Source of the DNA: JBBQZP01 sp038207585
Lineage (GTDB): Bacteria; Pseudomonadota; Alphaproteobacteria; Rhodobacterales; Rhodobacteraceae
Reading direction: 5' to 3'
DNA: 38,537 nucleotides
NCBI GenBank assembly: GCA_038207585.1
Contig: JBBQZP010000032.1
Coordinates: 1-38,537, forward strand
Shown piece by piece: positions 25,513-33,100 of the stretch (positions are counted from its first letter, which is position 1; each line of letters begins with the position of its first letter). Position numbers and translations under genes: made by a program. The notes below the pieces were generated by a model that worked only from the letters and a program-made list of their open reading frames with translations, was not told the DNA's origin and made no database searches.

Positions 25513-25635
25513 ATGCTGAAAGATCTTAAAGACGTGCTGAACCGTTCCGCCGATACGATGATTGAAGATGCTTTTGGCGCGGTGTCGCTGTTCGCAATTC
25601 TGATCATGGGCCTTGCTCTGCCGGGTCTTGTCTAA
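25513..25635 (+). CDS. SOS-box-controlled 40-residue membrane microprotein, unknown function
   Basis: A 40-residue protein: residues 1-19 are charged and probably amphipathic (MLKDLKDVLNRSADTMIED), and residues 20-40 form one hydrophobic helix (AFGAVSLFAILIMGLALPGLV) that ends at the C-terminus. The CGGAG ribosome binding site lies 7 bases before ATG 25513. Upstream in-frame ATGs at 25441 and 25477 lack a site, and the first overlaps the LexA box. The gene has its own LexA operator and a rho-independent terminator, so it is a complete SOS-type unit. Known SOS membrane microproteins (SidA of Caulobacter, TisB of E. coli) share size and layout, but I see no sequence identity to them. Function is inferred only by analogy. 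Confidence 0.75.
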   Translation: MLKDLKDVLNRSADTMIEDAFGAVSLFAILIMGLALPGLV

Positions 25636-25663
25636 GCCATTCCCACTGCCTGCGGTCTGATAC

Positions 25664-25694
25664 GGCGCTGCATTCGTCCCCAAGGAATGCCGCC
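25664..25694 (+). promoter_or_regulatory. hairpin in the 3' region of the microprotein transcript
   Basis: GGCG-(ct)-GCATTC pairs with GAATGC-CGCC around a 9-base loop: ten base pairs with one 2-base bulge. A smaller GGGG/CCCC hairpin follows at 25705-25720, before the terminator. Confidence 0.45.
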
Positions 25695-25747
25695 TTCGGT
25701 CGCCGGGGTTGTCCCACCCCGTGCCACCCACCAGACACGCCACTTTG

Positions 25748-25782
25748 CCGCCGCGGTCCCCCAAGGGCGCGGCGGTTTTTTT
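25748..25782 (+). terminator. rho-independent terminator
   Basis: CCGCCGCG (25748-25755) and CGCGGCGG (25768-25775) form a perfect 8-bp stem, with an inner CCC/GGG pairing, directly followed by seven Ts (25776-25782). It ends the transcript of the 40-residue microprotein. The T-run overlaps the stop codon of the convergent scaffold gene. Confidence 0.85.
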
Positions 25783-26215
25783 ATGGGGTGCTCGCCAGCG
25801 CCTCGGACAAAGCCTCGATCGACAGCAGGATCGAGGCGTGGCGGTTCTTGTAGTCACGTGCGGGCATCAGCACCTCGAACCCGTCAAAGGGCGCGGCAGG
25901 CACGGGGCCACCGTCTTTGAGCATGGCGCGCAAAGCGTCGCGGGCGGCATCGACCTCGGCCCGGTTACGCCCGATGGCCGCACCACCGACAACCGCCGCC
26001 GCCGCCTGACCCAGAGCGCAGGCTTTGACATCCTGCGCAAATTCAGTGATCCGGCCCTGATCGGTGGTCACATCGACCGTCACGGTTGATCCACACAGCG
26101 GCGAGCGTTTCTTCACACTTGCCTGCGGCGTGTCCAACCGGCCCCGATGCGGAATGTCAGCGGCAAGCTCCAGTATCCGCCCGGAATAGAGCTTGATCAT
26201 GTCCGTATCGCTCAT
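25781..26215 (-). CDS. iron-sulfur cluster assembly scaffold protein, IscU/NifU-N-like
   Basis: A 144-residue protein resembling the IscU/NifU N-terminal fold. The first two cluster cysteines are present: 'SPLCGSTVTVDV' (C41) and 'DVKACALGQAAAAVV' (C66). At the third site the usual His-Cys is His-Ala ('NRHASILLS', H126-A127), and the Asp after the first Cys-Gly is Ser, so classical [2Fe-2S] assembly is doubtful. ATG 26215 follows GGAAAG; a longer frame runs into the hisI promoter region. It is divergent from hisI by 70 bases. Confidence 0.72.
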   Translation of the reverse strand: MSDTDMIKLYSGRILELAADIPHRGRLDTPQASVKKRSPLCGSTVTVDVTTDQGRITEFAQDVKACALGQAAAAVVGGAAIGRNRAEVDAARDALRAMLKDGGPVPAAPFDGFEVLMPARDYKNRHASILLSIEALSEALASTP

Positions 26216-26285
26216 CGCAGGCTTTCCCTTTTCGCGTACCCCTCCTAGATAGGCCGCAATGCCCGCCTTGCAAAGGAGCCAGCCC

Positions 26286-26645
26286 ATGCCATTCGACCCC
26301 GCCTCGCTGAAATATGACGCGATGGGCCTGATCCCGATGATCGCGCAGGATCATCTGACGGGAGAGGTGCTTATGTTTGCCTATGGCAGCCCCGAGTCGG
26401 TGGCACAGACGCTGGCGACGGGCCGGGTGACCTACTGGTCACGCTCGCGCGCCGCGCTTTGGGTCAAGGGCGAGACGTCGGGGCATGTGCAAAGGCTGGT
26501 CGAGATGCGGCTGGATTGCGACCGCGACTGCCTGCTTTTGCGGATCGAGCAGACTGGACCTGCCTGCCATACCGGGCGGCAGAGTTGCTTTTACCGCCGG
26601 GTAGAAGGGGATGACGAGGTTGAAATTCTGCAGCCTGTTGCGTGA
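26286..26645 (+). CDS. hisI: phosphoribosyl-AMP cyclohydrolase
   Basis: Catalyses the third step of histidine biosynthesis, opening the purine ring of PR-AMP. The zinc/magnesium motif is clear: 'EMRLDCDRDCLLLRIEQTGPACHTGRQSCFYR' holds the conserved cysteines, preceded by 'VTYWSRSRAALWVKGETSG'. The 119-residue length is right for the single-domain enzyme without HisE. AAGGAG lies nine bases before ATG 26286. It stands alone on the plus strand, convergent with gluQ. Confidence 0.95.
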   Translation: MPFDPASLKYDAMGLIPMIAQDHLTGEVLMFAYGSPESVAQTLATGRVTYWSRSRAALWVKGETSGHVQRLVEMRLDCDRDCLLLRIEQTGPACHTGRQSCFYRRVEGDDEVEILQPVA

Positions 26646-26666
26646 CATGGGCCGGGCCTCCGGCGG

Positions 26667-26688
26667 GAGTATTTTTGCAAACATGAAG
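26667..26688 (+). repeat. dispersed palindromic element, copy 3
   Basis: GAGT, ATTTTTGCAAACAT (26671-26684, one mismatch to the palindrome), GAAG. It lies between the convergent hisI and gluQ genes, starting 21 bases after the hisI stop, immediately after a GCCGG-GCCT-CCGGC hairpin, and touching the gluQ stop codon. Confidence 0.7.
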
Positions 26689-27534
26689 TCACTTCAGGCC
26701 GATGAGGTGGCGGACATCTTGCGGGCTGGCCCCTTCAGCGCGAAATTTTGACAGCGCGCGGGCGTCATCGCGTTTGGCGAGGCGTTTTCCCTGATCATCG
26801 CGGATCAGGTGGTGGTGGTGGTAGATCGGAGTCGGCAGCCCGAAGAGGTGCTGCAGGATGACCTGGACAGGGGTGAAATCAAAGAGATCCTCGCCCCGGA
26901 TCACATGGCTGATGCCCTGATCCGCATCGTCAAAGGCCGAGGCGAGGAAATAGGCGACGATCCCTTCGCCACGTCGATTCAGGACCACATCGCCGATGGT
27001 GCCAAGGGCGGTTTCGGGGTTCAGGGTGATCGGGCCCGGATGCGCGAGGCCGGTTTCCTGAAATGTGATGGGGCCGGGCAGGCTGGCAAGAGCCTTTGCG
27101 AGATCAAGCCGCAGCGCATCGCCGGGTGTGCGCTCTGCCATCAGACGGTGACGGCAGGTGCCGGGGTAAACGACGAAATCGACGCCTTCCTGCGGGGCGG
27201 CTAGGGCTGCACGAATATCTGTTCGCGAGCAGGAGCAGGGATAGAGAAACCCTTTGATCGCAAGGGCTTCCAGACGGTCGTTATAGTCGTCGATATGATC
27301 GGACTGGCGAAGGACGGGGCCATCCCATGTAAGTCCGAGCCATCGCAGGTCTTCACGGATCAGTGCTTCCCACTCCGGCTTGCAGCGCTGAAGGTCGGTG
27401 TTTTCCATGCGCAAAAGGAACTGGCCGTTCGCCGCGCGCGCGCTTTCATGAGCGATGATGGCGGAATAGGCGTGGCCCAGATGAAGGGGGCCGGTGGGCG
27501 ACGGTGCGAAGCGAGTGCGAAACCTAGGCTGCAT
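26689..27534 (-). CDS. gluQ: glutamyl-Q tRNA(Asp) synthetase
   Basis: Attaches glutamate to queuosine 34 of tRNA Asp. It looks like a truncated GluRS without an anticodon-binding domain (281 residues). The HIGH-like motif is in 'RFAPSPTGPLHLGHAYSAI' and the KMSKS-like motif in 'GKRLAKRDDARALS'. The zinc-binding Cys residues are in 'YPCSCSRTDI' and 'YPGTCRH'. I chose ATG 27534 (MQPRFRTRF), which overlaps the trmFO end by 11 bases; it is the last gene of the gyrA-orf-trmFO-gluQ series. Confidence 0.92.
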   Translation of the reverse strand: MQPRFRTRFAPSPTGPLHLGHAYSAIIAHESARAANGQFLLRMENTDLQRCKPEWEALIREDLRWLGLTWDGPVLRQSDHIDDYNDRLEALAIKGFLYPCSCSRTDIRAALAAPQEGVDFVVYPGTCRHRLMAERTPGDALRLDLAKALASLPGPITFQETGLAHPGPITLNPETALGTIGDVVLNRRGEGIVAYFLASAFDDADQGISHVIRGEDLFDFTPVQVILQHLFGLPTPIYHHHHLIRDDQGKRLAKRDDARALSKFRAEGASPQDVRHLIGLK

Positions 27535-28873
27535 CCTGCTGCGCCTGACCAAGCCAGTTCAGAAACGCGGCTTTCGCGCGGTCGGTATAGGCGCGGTAGC
27601 GGTCTTTGCGGCCCTTCCGCCCGCCCTTGGCATCAATCGGGGGGAAAAGGCCGAAATTCACGTTCATCGGCTGGAAGGTCTTCGCATCAGCCCCGCCGGT
27701 GATATGGGTGATGAGCGCGCCTGTGGCCGTATCGGGCGGCGGTGGCGGCAGGGTTTCGCCGCGCAATTCGGCAGCGGCCATCCGACCGGCCAGAAGGCCC
27801 ATCGCGGCGGATTCGACATAACCCTCAACCCCGGTGATCTGGCCTGCAAAGCGGATATTGGGTGCTGAGCGCAGGCGCATCTGATCATCCAGCAGCGTGG
27901 GCGAATTGATGAACGTGTTGCGGTGAATGCCGCCCATGCGTGCAAAATTTGCTTCCGTCAGGCCGGGGATCATTTTAAGAACAGAGGCTTGCGCGCCGTA
28001 CTTCATCTTGGTCTGGAAGCCCACAATATTGTAGAGCGTGCCCAGTTTGTTGTCGCGGCGCAGTTGCACCACGGCATAGGGCTTTTGCGGATTGTGCGGG
28101 TTGGTCAGGCCCACCGGCTTCATCGGGCCAAAGCGCAGGGTTTCGCGGCCGCGTTCGGCCATGACTTCTATGGGCAGGCAGCCGTCGAAATAGCCGGCGG
28201 TTTCGCCCTCGTGAAACTCGGTTTTCTCGGCGGCCAGAAGTGCGTCGATGAAGGCGTAGTATTCGTCGCGCGTCATCGGGCAGTTCATATAGGCGGTCTG
28301 TTCTTCAACCGTTTCGCCCTTGTCGTAACGGCTTTGCATCCAGGCAACCGACATATCGACGCTGTCGGCATAGACGATGGGGGCGATCGCATCGAAAAAG
28401 GCCAGCGCCTCGGCCCCCGTGTGTGCGCGGATGCTTTGGGCCAGCGTGCTGCTGGTCAGGGGGCCTGTTGCGATGATCCAGTGGCCAGATGAAGGAAGTT
28501 CTGTAACCTCCTCGTAAGTTACAGAAATCAGTGGGTGTGCGTGGATTTTGGCGGTGACGCTTTCGGCGAACGGATCACGGTCCACCGCCAAAGCGCCGCC
28601 AGCGGGAAGGCGGTGTTTTTCTGCCATATCCATGATCAACCCACCTGCCGCGCGCATTTCCCAATGCAGTAGGCCCACCGCGTTCTGCTCGCTGTCGTCC
28701 GAGCGGAAGGAGTTTGAGCACACCATTTCGGCCAGATGCCCGGTGCGGTGCGCAAAGGTGCCGACCGCTGGGCGCATCTCGTGGATCACCACGCGCACGC
28801 CCATTTGTGCGGCCTGCCAGGCGGCTTCGGACCCGGCCATGCCGCCGCCGATGATGTGAAGGGGTTCGCTCAT
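27524..28873 (-). CDS. trmFO: methylenetetrahydrofolate-tRNA-(uracil-5)-methyltransferase
   Basis: A folate/FAD-dependent enzyme making T54 in tRNA. The FAD loop 'IIGGGMAGSEAAWQ' is at the N-terminus. 'MVCSNSFRSDDSEQNAVGLLHWEMR', 'MNCPMTRDEYYAF', 'CLPIEVMAERGRETLRFGPMKPVGL' and 'AGQITGVEGYVESAAMGLLAG' are TrmFO signatures (GidA small form). 449 residues is typical. It starts nine bases after the stop of the small upstream gene. Confidence 0.95.
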   Translation of the reverse strand: MSEPLHIIGGGMAGSEAAWQAAQMGVRVVIHEMRPAVGTFAHRTGHLAEMVCSNSFRSDDSEQNAVGLLHWEMRAAGGLIMDMAEKHRLPAGGALAVDRDPFAESVTAKIHAHPLISVTYEEVTELPSSGHWIIATGPLTSSTLAQSIRAHTGAEALAFFDAIAPIVYADSVDMSVAWMQSRYDKGETVEEQTAYMNCPMTRDEYYAFIDALLAAEKTEFHEGETAGYFDGCLPIEVMAERGRETLRFGPMKPVGLTNPHNPQKPYAVVQLRRDNKLGTLYNIVGFQTKMKYGAQASVLKMIPGLTEANFARMGGIHRNTFINSPTLLDDQMRLRSAPNIRFAGQITGVEGYVESAAMGLLAGRMAAAELRGETLPPPPPDTATGALITHITGGADAKTFQPMNVNFGLFPPIDAKGGRKGRKDRYRAYTDRAKAAFLNWLGQAQQDAA

Positions 28874-28882
28874 GAGGTGGTT

Positions 28883-29227
28883 TTAGGGCGTTGTCGCAGG
28901 CTTGCCAAGGGCGGTCAGTTGGGCCGCGTGAAAGGCCGCATCATCGCTGAATTGGAAACCCAGATCGCGCGCCTTGTCAAAGAACCCGCGTGCCGGAAGG
29001 GGATGAGTGCGGCTGATCACGCGGGCGGCAAGCAGTGGGCGGCCTGCGGTCACATCCAGTTCCATCAGCCGTTCAAGCGTGTGCGTCAACTCCGCAATCC
29101 TCATTCCAAAATCCCGCGCCAAAGCGGCGTAGGAGATGGTGTCGGACCCGCGCATCTGCTTCAGGCGGGCAGCAAGTGCTGCGGTCGTCACGCGACTTTG
29201 GGGCTGTAGCGCAGGATCACTCCTCAT
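28883..29227 (-). CDS. small conserved-looking protein with helix-turn-helix-like N-terminus, unknown function
   Basis: A 114-residue protein whose start overlaps the gyrA stop by 11 bases, so it is probably translated by coupling. Residues about 25-55 ('DTISYAALARDFGMRIAELTHTLERLMELD') resemble a winged-helix segment. The second half ('GRPLLAARVISRTHPLPARGFFDKARDLGF') fits a pattern I recall from many small bacterial proteins: GRPLL, then a beta strand, then P..GFF..AR.LG. The function of that group is not known to me. Position between gyrA and trmFO suggests a housekeeping role. Confidence 0.7.
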   Translation of the reverse strand: MRSDPALQPQSRVTTAALAARLKQMRGSDTISYAALARDFGMRIAELTHTLERLMELDVTAGRPLLAARVISRTHPLPARGFFDKARDLGFQFSDDAAFHAAQLTALGKPATTP

Positions 29228-31928
29228 CCCCCTGATCCGCAATTCTTGCAACGGAAACAACCACTTCATCACCACCGGTATTGAACACCTTGACCCCGCC
29301 AGCCGACCGCGAGCGGAAGCTGATCTGATCCACCGGCACCCGGATCGACTGCCCGGTCGATGTGGCGAGCATCACCTGATCGGTGCGTTCCACCGGGAAA
29401 CAGGCGATCAGCGCGCCGTTGCGGCCTGCCATCGCCTTGACGCCCTGGCCGCCACGCCCGCGCACTGGGTAGTCGTGGCTGGAGGACAGTTTGCCCGACC
29501 CGCCTTCGGTGATGGTCAGGATCAGGTCTTCTTGCGCTGACATTTCGGCGAAACGCTCCAGCGACAACTGGCCTGCCTCAACGCGGTCTTCCTCATCGTC
29601 GGCATCGGGTTCATCCAGCACGCCCTCCTGTGCGCGGCGCATTTTCAGGTAGGCGGCGCGTTCATCGGGTGTAGCGTCAAAGTGGCGGATCACCGACATC
29701 GACACAACTTTATCGCCGCCGTTCAGACGGATGCCGCGCACGCCGGTAGAGCCACGGCTTTTGAAAACGCGCACTTCGGTTGTCGGGAAACGGATCGCAC
29801 GACCGCCTGAAGTGACCAGCATGATATCGTCATTTTCATCGCAAATCCGGGCGTTTACCAGGCTGACGCCATCGGGCAGGTTCATCGCGATCTTGCCATT
29901 GCGCTTGACGTTGATGAAATCCGACAGGGCGTTCTGGCGGACATCACCATCTGACGTGGCGAAGAAGATCTGCAGATCATCCCATTCCTCTTCCGCCGCA
30001 TCCACGGGCATCAACGCGGCAATCGACACACCGGGACCGATGGGCAGGATGTTGACCATCGCCTTGCCACGCGCAGACCGCCCCGCCAGTGGCAGTCGCC
30101 AGGTTTTCAGCTTGTAGACCATACCATCGGTCGTGAAGAACAAAAGCTGCGTGTGGGTGTTGGCGACGAACAGGGTCGTAACAACATCGTCTTCCTTGGT
30201 CGACATCGATGCGAGGCCCTTGCCGCCGCGCCGCTGCGCACGGAATTCGGCCAAAGAGGTGCGCTTGATGTAGCCGCCTGATGTGATGGTGACGACCATA
30301 TCCTCACGCTCGATCAGGTCTTCGTCGTCCATGTCGCCGGCCCAGTCGATGATCTCGGTCCGGCGGGGAACGGCAAAGAGCGCCTTCACCTCGCGAAGCT
30401 CGTCCGAGATTATCGCCATGATCCGCTCGCGACTGCCCAGGATATCAAGGTAATCCTTGATCTTGCCGGCCAGTTCTTCCAGCTCGTCCGTGATTTCCTT
30501 GACGCCAAGTGCTGTCAGGCGCTGCAGGCGCAGTTCCAGAATGGCGCGGGCCTGAATTTCCGACAGGTTATAGGTACCATCGTCATTCACCGTATGCGAC
30601 GGGTCATCAATCAGGCGGATGAACGGGATGATCTCGCCTGCAGGCCAGCGCCGCGTCATCAGGCGGTCGCGTGCTTCCGCGGGGTCGGCAGAGGAACGAA
30701 TAGTCGCGACCACCTCATCCACGTTGGAAACGGCCACGGCCAGACCGCACAGGATATGGCTGCGTTCGCGGGCGCGGCGCAGTTCATACGCTGTGCGGCG
30801 GGCTACAACATCTTCGCGGAAGGTGATGAAATAGCTCAGGAAATCGCGCAACATCAGCTGTTCGGGGCGACCACCGTTCAGGGCCAGCATGTTGCAGGCG
30901 AAACTGGTCTGCATGGGGGTAAAGCGGAACAACTGGTTCAAAACCACATCCGCCGTCGCATCGCGTTTCAATTCGATCACCACGCGCACGCCGATCCGGT
31001 CGGATTCGTCCTGCACATGGGCGATGCCTTCGATCTTTTTCTCGCGCACCTGTTCGGCGATGATCTCGATCATCCGGGCCTTGTTGACCTGGTAGGGCAC
31101 CTCGTCGATGATGATGGCCCAGCGGTCCTTGCGAATTTCCTCAACCCGGGTTTTCGCACGGATGATGACCGACCCGCGACCCTCCAGATAGGCCTTGCGT
31201 GCGCCGCCCCGGCCCATGATCAGGCCGCCGGTTGGGAAATCGGGCGCTGGAATGATCTCCATCAACGCCTCGGTCGAAAGGTCGGGGCGTTCGATCAGAG
31301 CCAGCGTGCCGTCGATAACTTCGCCAAGATTGTGGGGCGGAATCCGGGTTGCCATGCCGACAGCGATGCCTTCGGCACCATTGACCAGCATGTTGGGAAA
31401 GCGGGCGGGCAGCACCGTCGGCTCACGGTCCTTGCCATCGTAGTTGTCTTGAAAATCGACGGTTTCCTTGTCGATATCGGCCAGAAGAAAGGCTGCGGGT
31501 TTATCCATCCGCACTTCGGTATAGCGCATGGCGGCTGCGTTATCGCCGTCCATCGAGCCGAAATTTCCCTGCCCGTCCAACAGTTTCAGAGACATGCTGA
31601 ACGGTTGCGCCATCCGCACCAGCGCGTCGTAAATCGCACTGTCACCGTGGGGGTGGTATTTGCCCATCACATCGCCCACGGGCCGCGCCGATTTGCGATA
31701 GGGTTTTTCGTGCGTGTTGGTGGTTTCGTGCATCGCAAAAAGGATGCGGCGGTGCACGGGTTTGAGGCCATCGCGCAGATCGGGGATCGCGCGCGACACG
31801 ATCACGCTCATCGCGTAATCAAGATAGGCCGTCTTCATCTCGTCGACGATAGAGACCTGAGGGCCGTCATGGGCCATGCGCACAGGCTTTTCGTCGGCAT
31901 TTTCAGGGTCTTGCGGTTCGTCGATCAC
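29217..31928 (-). CDS. gyrA: DNA gyrase subunit A
   Basis: The breakage-reunion subunit of gyrase. The winged-helix/tower region has 'KPVHRRILFAMHE' and the QRDR 'GKYHPHGDSAIYDALVRMAQ'. S97 and D101 (equivalents of E. coli S83 and D87) are the sensitive-type residues. The catalytic Tyr is Y136 ('AAMRYTEVRM'). The GyrA box 'QRRGGKG' is present, which separates it from ParC. Six beta-pinwheel blades follow. 903 residues is normal. The C-terminal tail is acidic (DQGDEE). A good sigma-70 promoter lies upstream. Confidence 0.97.
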   Translation of the reverse strand: MIDEPQDPENADEKPVRMAHDGPQVSIVDEMKTAYLDYAMSVIVSRAIPDLRDGLKPVHRRILFAMHETTNTHEKPYRKSARPVGDVMGKYHPHGDSAIYDALVRMAQPFSMSLKLLDGQGNFGSMDGDNAAAMRYTEVRMDKPAAFLLADIDKETVDFQDNYDGKDREPTVLPARFPNMLVNGAEGIAVGMATRIPPHNLGEVIDGTLALIERPDLSTEALMEIIPAPDFPTGGLIMGRGGARKAYLEGRGSVIIRAKTRVEEIRKDRWAIIIDEVPYQVNKARMIEIIAEQVREKKIEGIAHVQDESDRIGVRVVIELKRDATADVVLNQLFRFTPMQTSFACNMLALNGGRPEQLMLRDFLSYFITFREDVVARRTAYELRRARERSHILCGLAVAVSNVDEVVATIRSSADPAEARDRLMTRRWPAGEIIPFIRLIDDPSHTVNDDGTYNLSEIQARAILELRLQRLTALGVKEITDELEELAGKIKDYLDILGSRERIMAIISDELREVKALFAVPRRTEIIDWAGDMDDEDLIEREDMVVTITSGGYIKRTSLAEFRAQRRGGKGLASMSTKEDDVVTTLFVANTHTQLLFFTTDGMVYKLKTWRLPLAGRSARGKAMVNILPIGPGVSIAALMPVDAAEEEWDDLQIFFATSDGDVRQNALSDFINVKRNGKIAMNLPDGVSLVNARICDENDDIMLVTSGGRAIRFPTTEVRVFKSRGSTGVRGIRLNGGDKVVSMSVIRHFDATPDERAAYLKMRRAQEGVLDEPDADDEEDRVEAGQLSLERFAEMSAQEDLILTITEGGSGKLSSSHDYPVRGRGGQGVKAMAGRNGALIACFPVERTDQVMLATSTGQSIRVPVDQISFRSRSAGGVKVFNTGGDEVVVSVARIADQGDEE

Positions 31929-31984
31929 GGGCGGGCCTTTTCGATTATCGCACCCAGTCAGGCGCGCAAGATATTGTTGCGCCG

Positions 31985-32014
31985 ACTATAGACCATCGCG
32001 GATATGGGGTGCAA
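31985..32014 (-). promoter_or_regulatory. putative sigma-70 promoter of gyrA
   Basis: On the minus strand: TTGCAC (32014-32009), 18 bases, TATAGT (31990-31985). The leader to the gyrA ATG would be about 50 bases, with AAAAGG as the ribosome binding site. Confidence 0.55.
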
Positions 32015-32053
32015 CGCCTGTAAGGCCGATTGCTGCCGAACGAAAGCCCGGCC

Positions 32054-33100
32054 TCAGGCCGCCCGCATCAGCATGCCGAACAGATCGCGCGGATCATCGG
32101 GGTCTGCGATCATGTCCAGACTTTCAAAGAAGTCGGTTTCCTTCAGCTTTCCAAGAACATAGCGCAGCGCGCTGAAGTCTTCGACCGCGAACCCCACGGA
32201 ATCGAAGATGGTGATCTGAGCGGCACTTTCGCGCCCCTGTGTCTGGCCGGTGATCACCTGCCAGAGTTCGGTCACCGGATGATCGGGGTCTAGCTGCTGA
32301 ATCTCGCCTTCAACCCGCGTCTGGGGCGGGTATTCGACGAATATCCCTGACCGCAACAGGATGTCGCGGTGCAGTTCGGTTTTGCCGGGGCAATCGCCGC
32401 CGACCGCGTTGATGTGAACGCCTGATCCCACCATGTTGTCGGTCAGGATCGTCGCATATTGCTTGTCGGCGGTGCAGGTGGTGATGATCTGTGCGCCAAG
32501 GATGGCGTCTTCCGGGGTCGTGCAGGCGGTGACGGTCAGATCGTGCCCGGCAAGGTTTTTTGCGGCCTTGGCGGTGGCGGCGGGGTCTATGTCGAAAAGC
32601 CGCACCTGCGAGATGCCGCAGATCGCCTTGAACGCCAGCGCCTGAAATTCCGATTGCGCGCCATTGCCGATCATCGCCATCGTGGTCGCACCCTTTGGGG
32701 CCAGCCATTTAGCGGCCATGGCAGACGTCGCGGCGGTGCGCAGGGCGGTGAGGATCGTCATTTCCGACAACAAGAGCGGATAGCCGGTTGCCACCGAGGC
32801 CAAAAGCCCAAGGGCCGTAACGGTTTGCAGGCCTTGCTTCATGTTGGACGGATGACCGTTCACATATTTGAAACCGTAGGTTTCGCCGTCGGATGTGGGC
32901 ATCAGTTCGATCACGCCAACGTCGGAATGGCTGGCCACGCGCGGGGTTTTGTCAAACATCTCCCACCGGCGGAAATCGGCCTCGATCTCGGCGGCAAGAT
33001 CGACCATCACGCGCTCTGTCCCAAGATGAAGAACAAGCCGCATCATATTGGCCACGCTGACAAAAGGCACATAAGCCATATGGGACGGGGTTTGCATCAT
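32054..33100 (-). CDS. ornithine cyclodeaminase
   Basis: Converts L-ornithine to L-proline and ammonia with bound NAD. 348 residues, typical for the mu-crystallin/OCD family. The NAD loop is 'MAMIGNGAQSEFQALAF'. The substrate region includes 'GFKYVNGHPSNMKQGLQTVTALGLL', with conserved Lys and Asn, and the C-terminal part 'INAVGGDCPGKTELH' is OCD-typical. It overlaps the end of the arginase gene by four bases (ATGA), so both are translated together: arginine to ornithine to proline. Confidence 0.92.
   Translation of the reverse strand: MMQTPSHMAYVPFVSVANMMRLVLHLGTERVMVDLAAEIEADFRRWEMFDKTPRVASHSDVGVIELMPTSDGETYGFKYVNGHPSNMKQGLQTVTALGLLASVATGYPLLLSEMTILTALRTAATSAMAAKWLAPKGATTMAMIGNGAQSEFQALAFKAICGISQVRLFDIDPAATAKAAKNLAGHDLTVTACTTPEDAILGAQIITTCTADKQYATILTDNMVGSGVHINAVGGDCPGKTELHRDILLRSGIFVEYPPQTRVEGEIQQLDPDHPVTELWQVITGQTQGRESAAQITIFDSVGFAVEDFSALRYVLGKLKETDFFESLDMIADPDDPRDLFGMLMRAA

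Noticed and set aside
30594..31991. A 465-codon plus-strand frame opposite gyrA
   Set aside because: Antisense shadow of gyrA with biased composition.
32049..32061. CGGCC-TCA-GGCCG hairpin with the ornithine cyclodeaminase stop codon in its loop
   Set aside because: Only five base pairs and no T-run; too weak to call a terminator.
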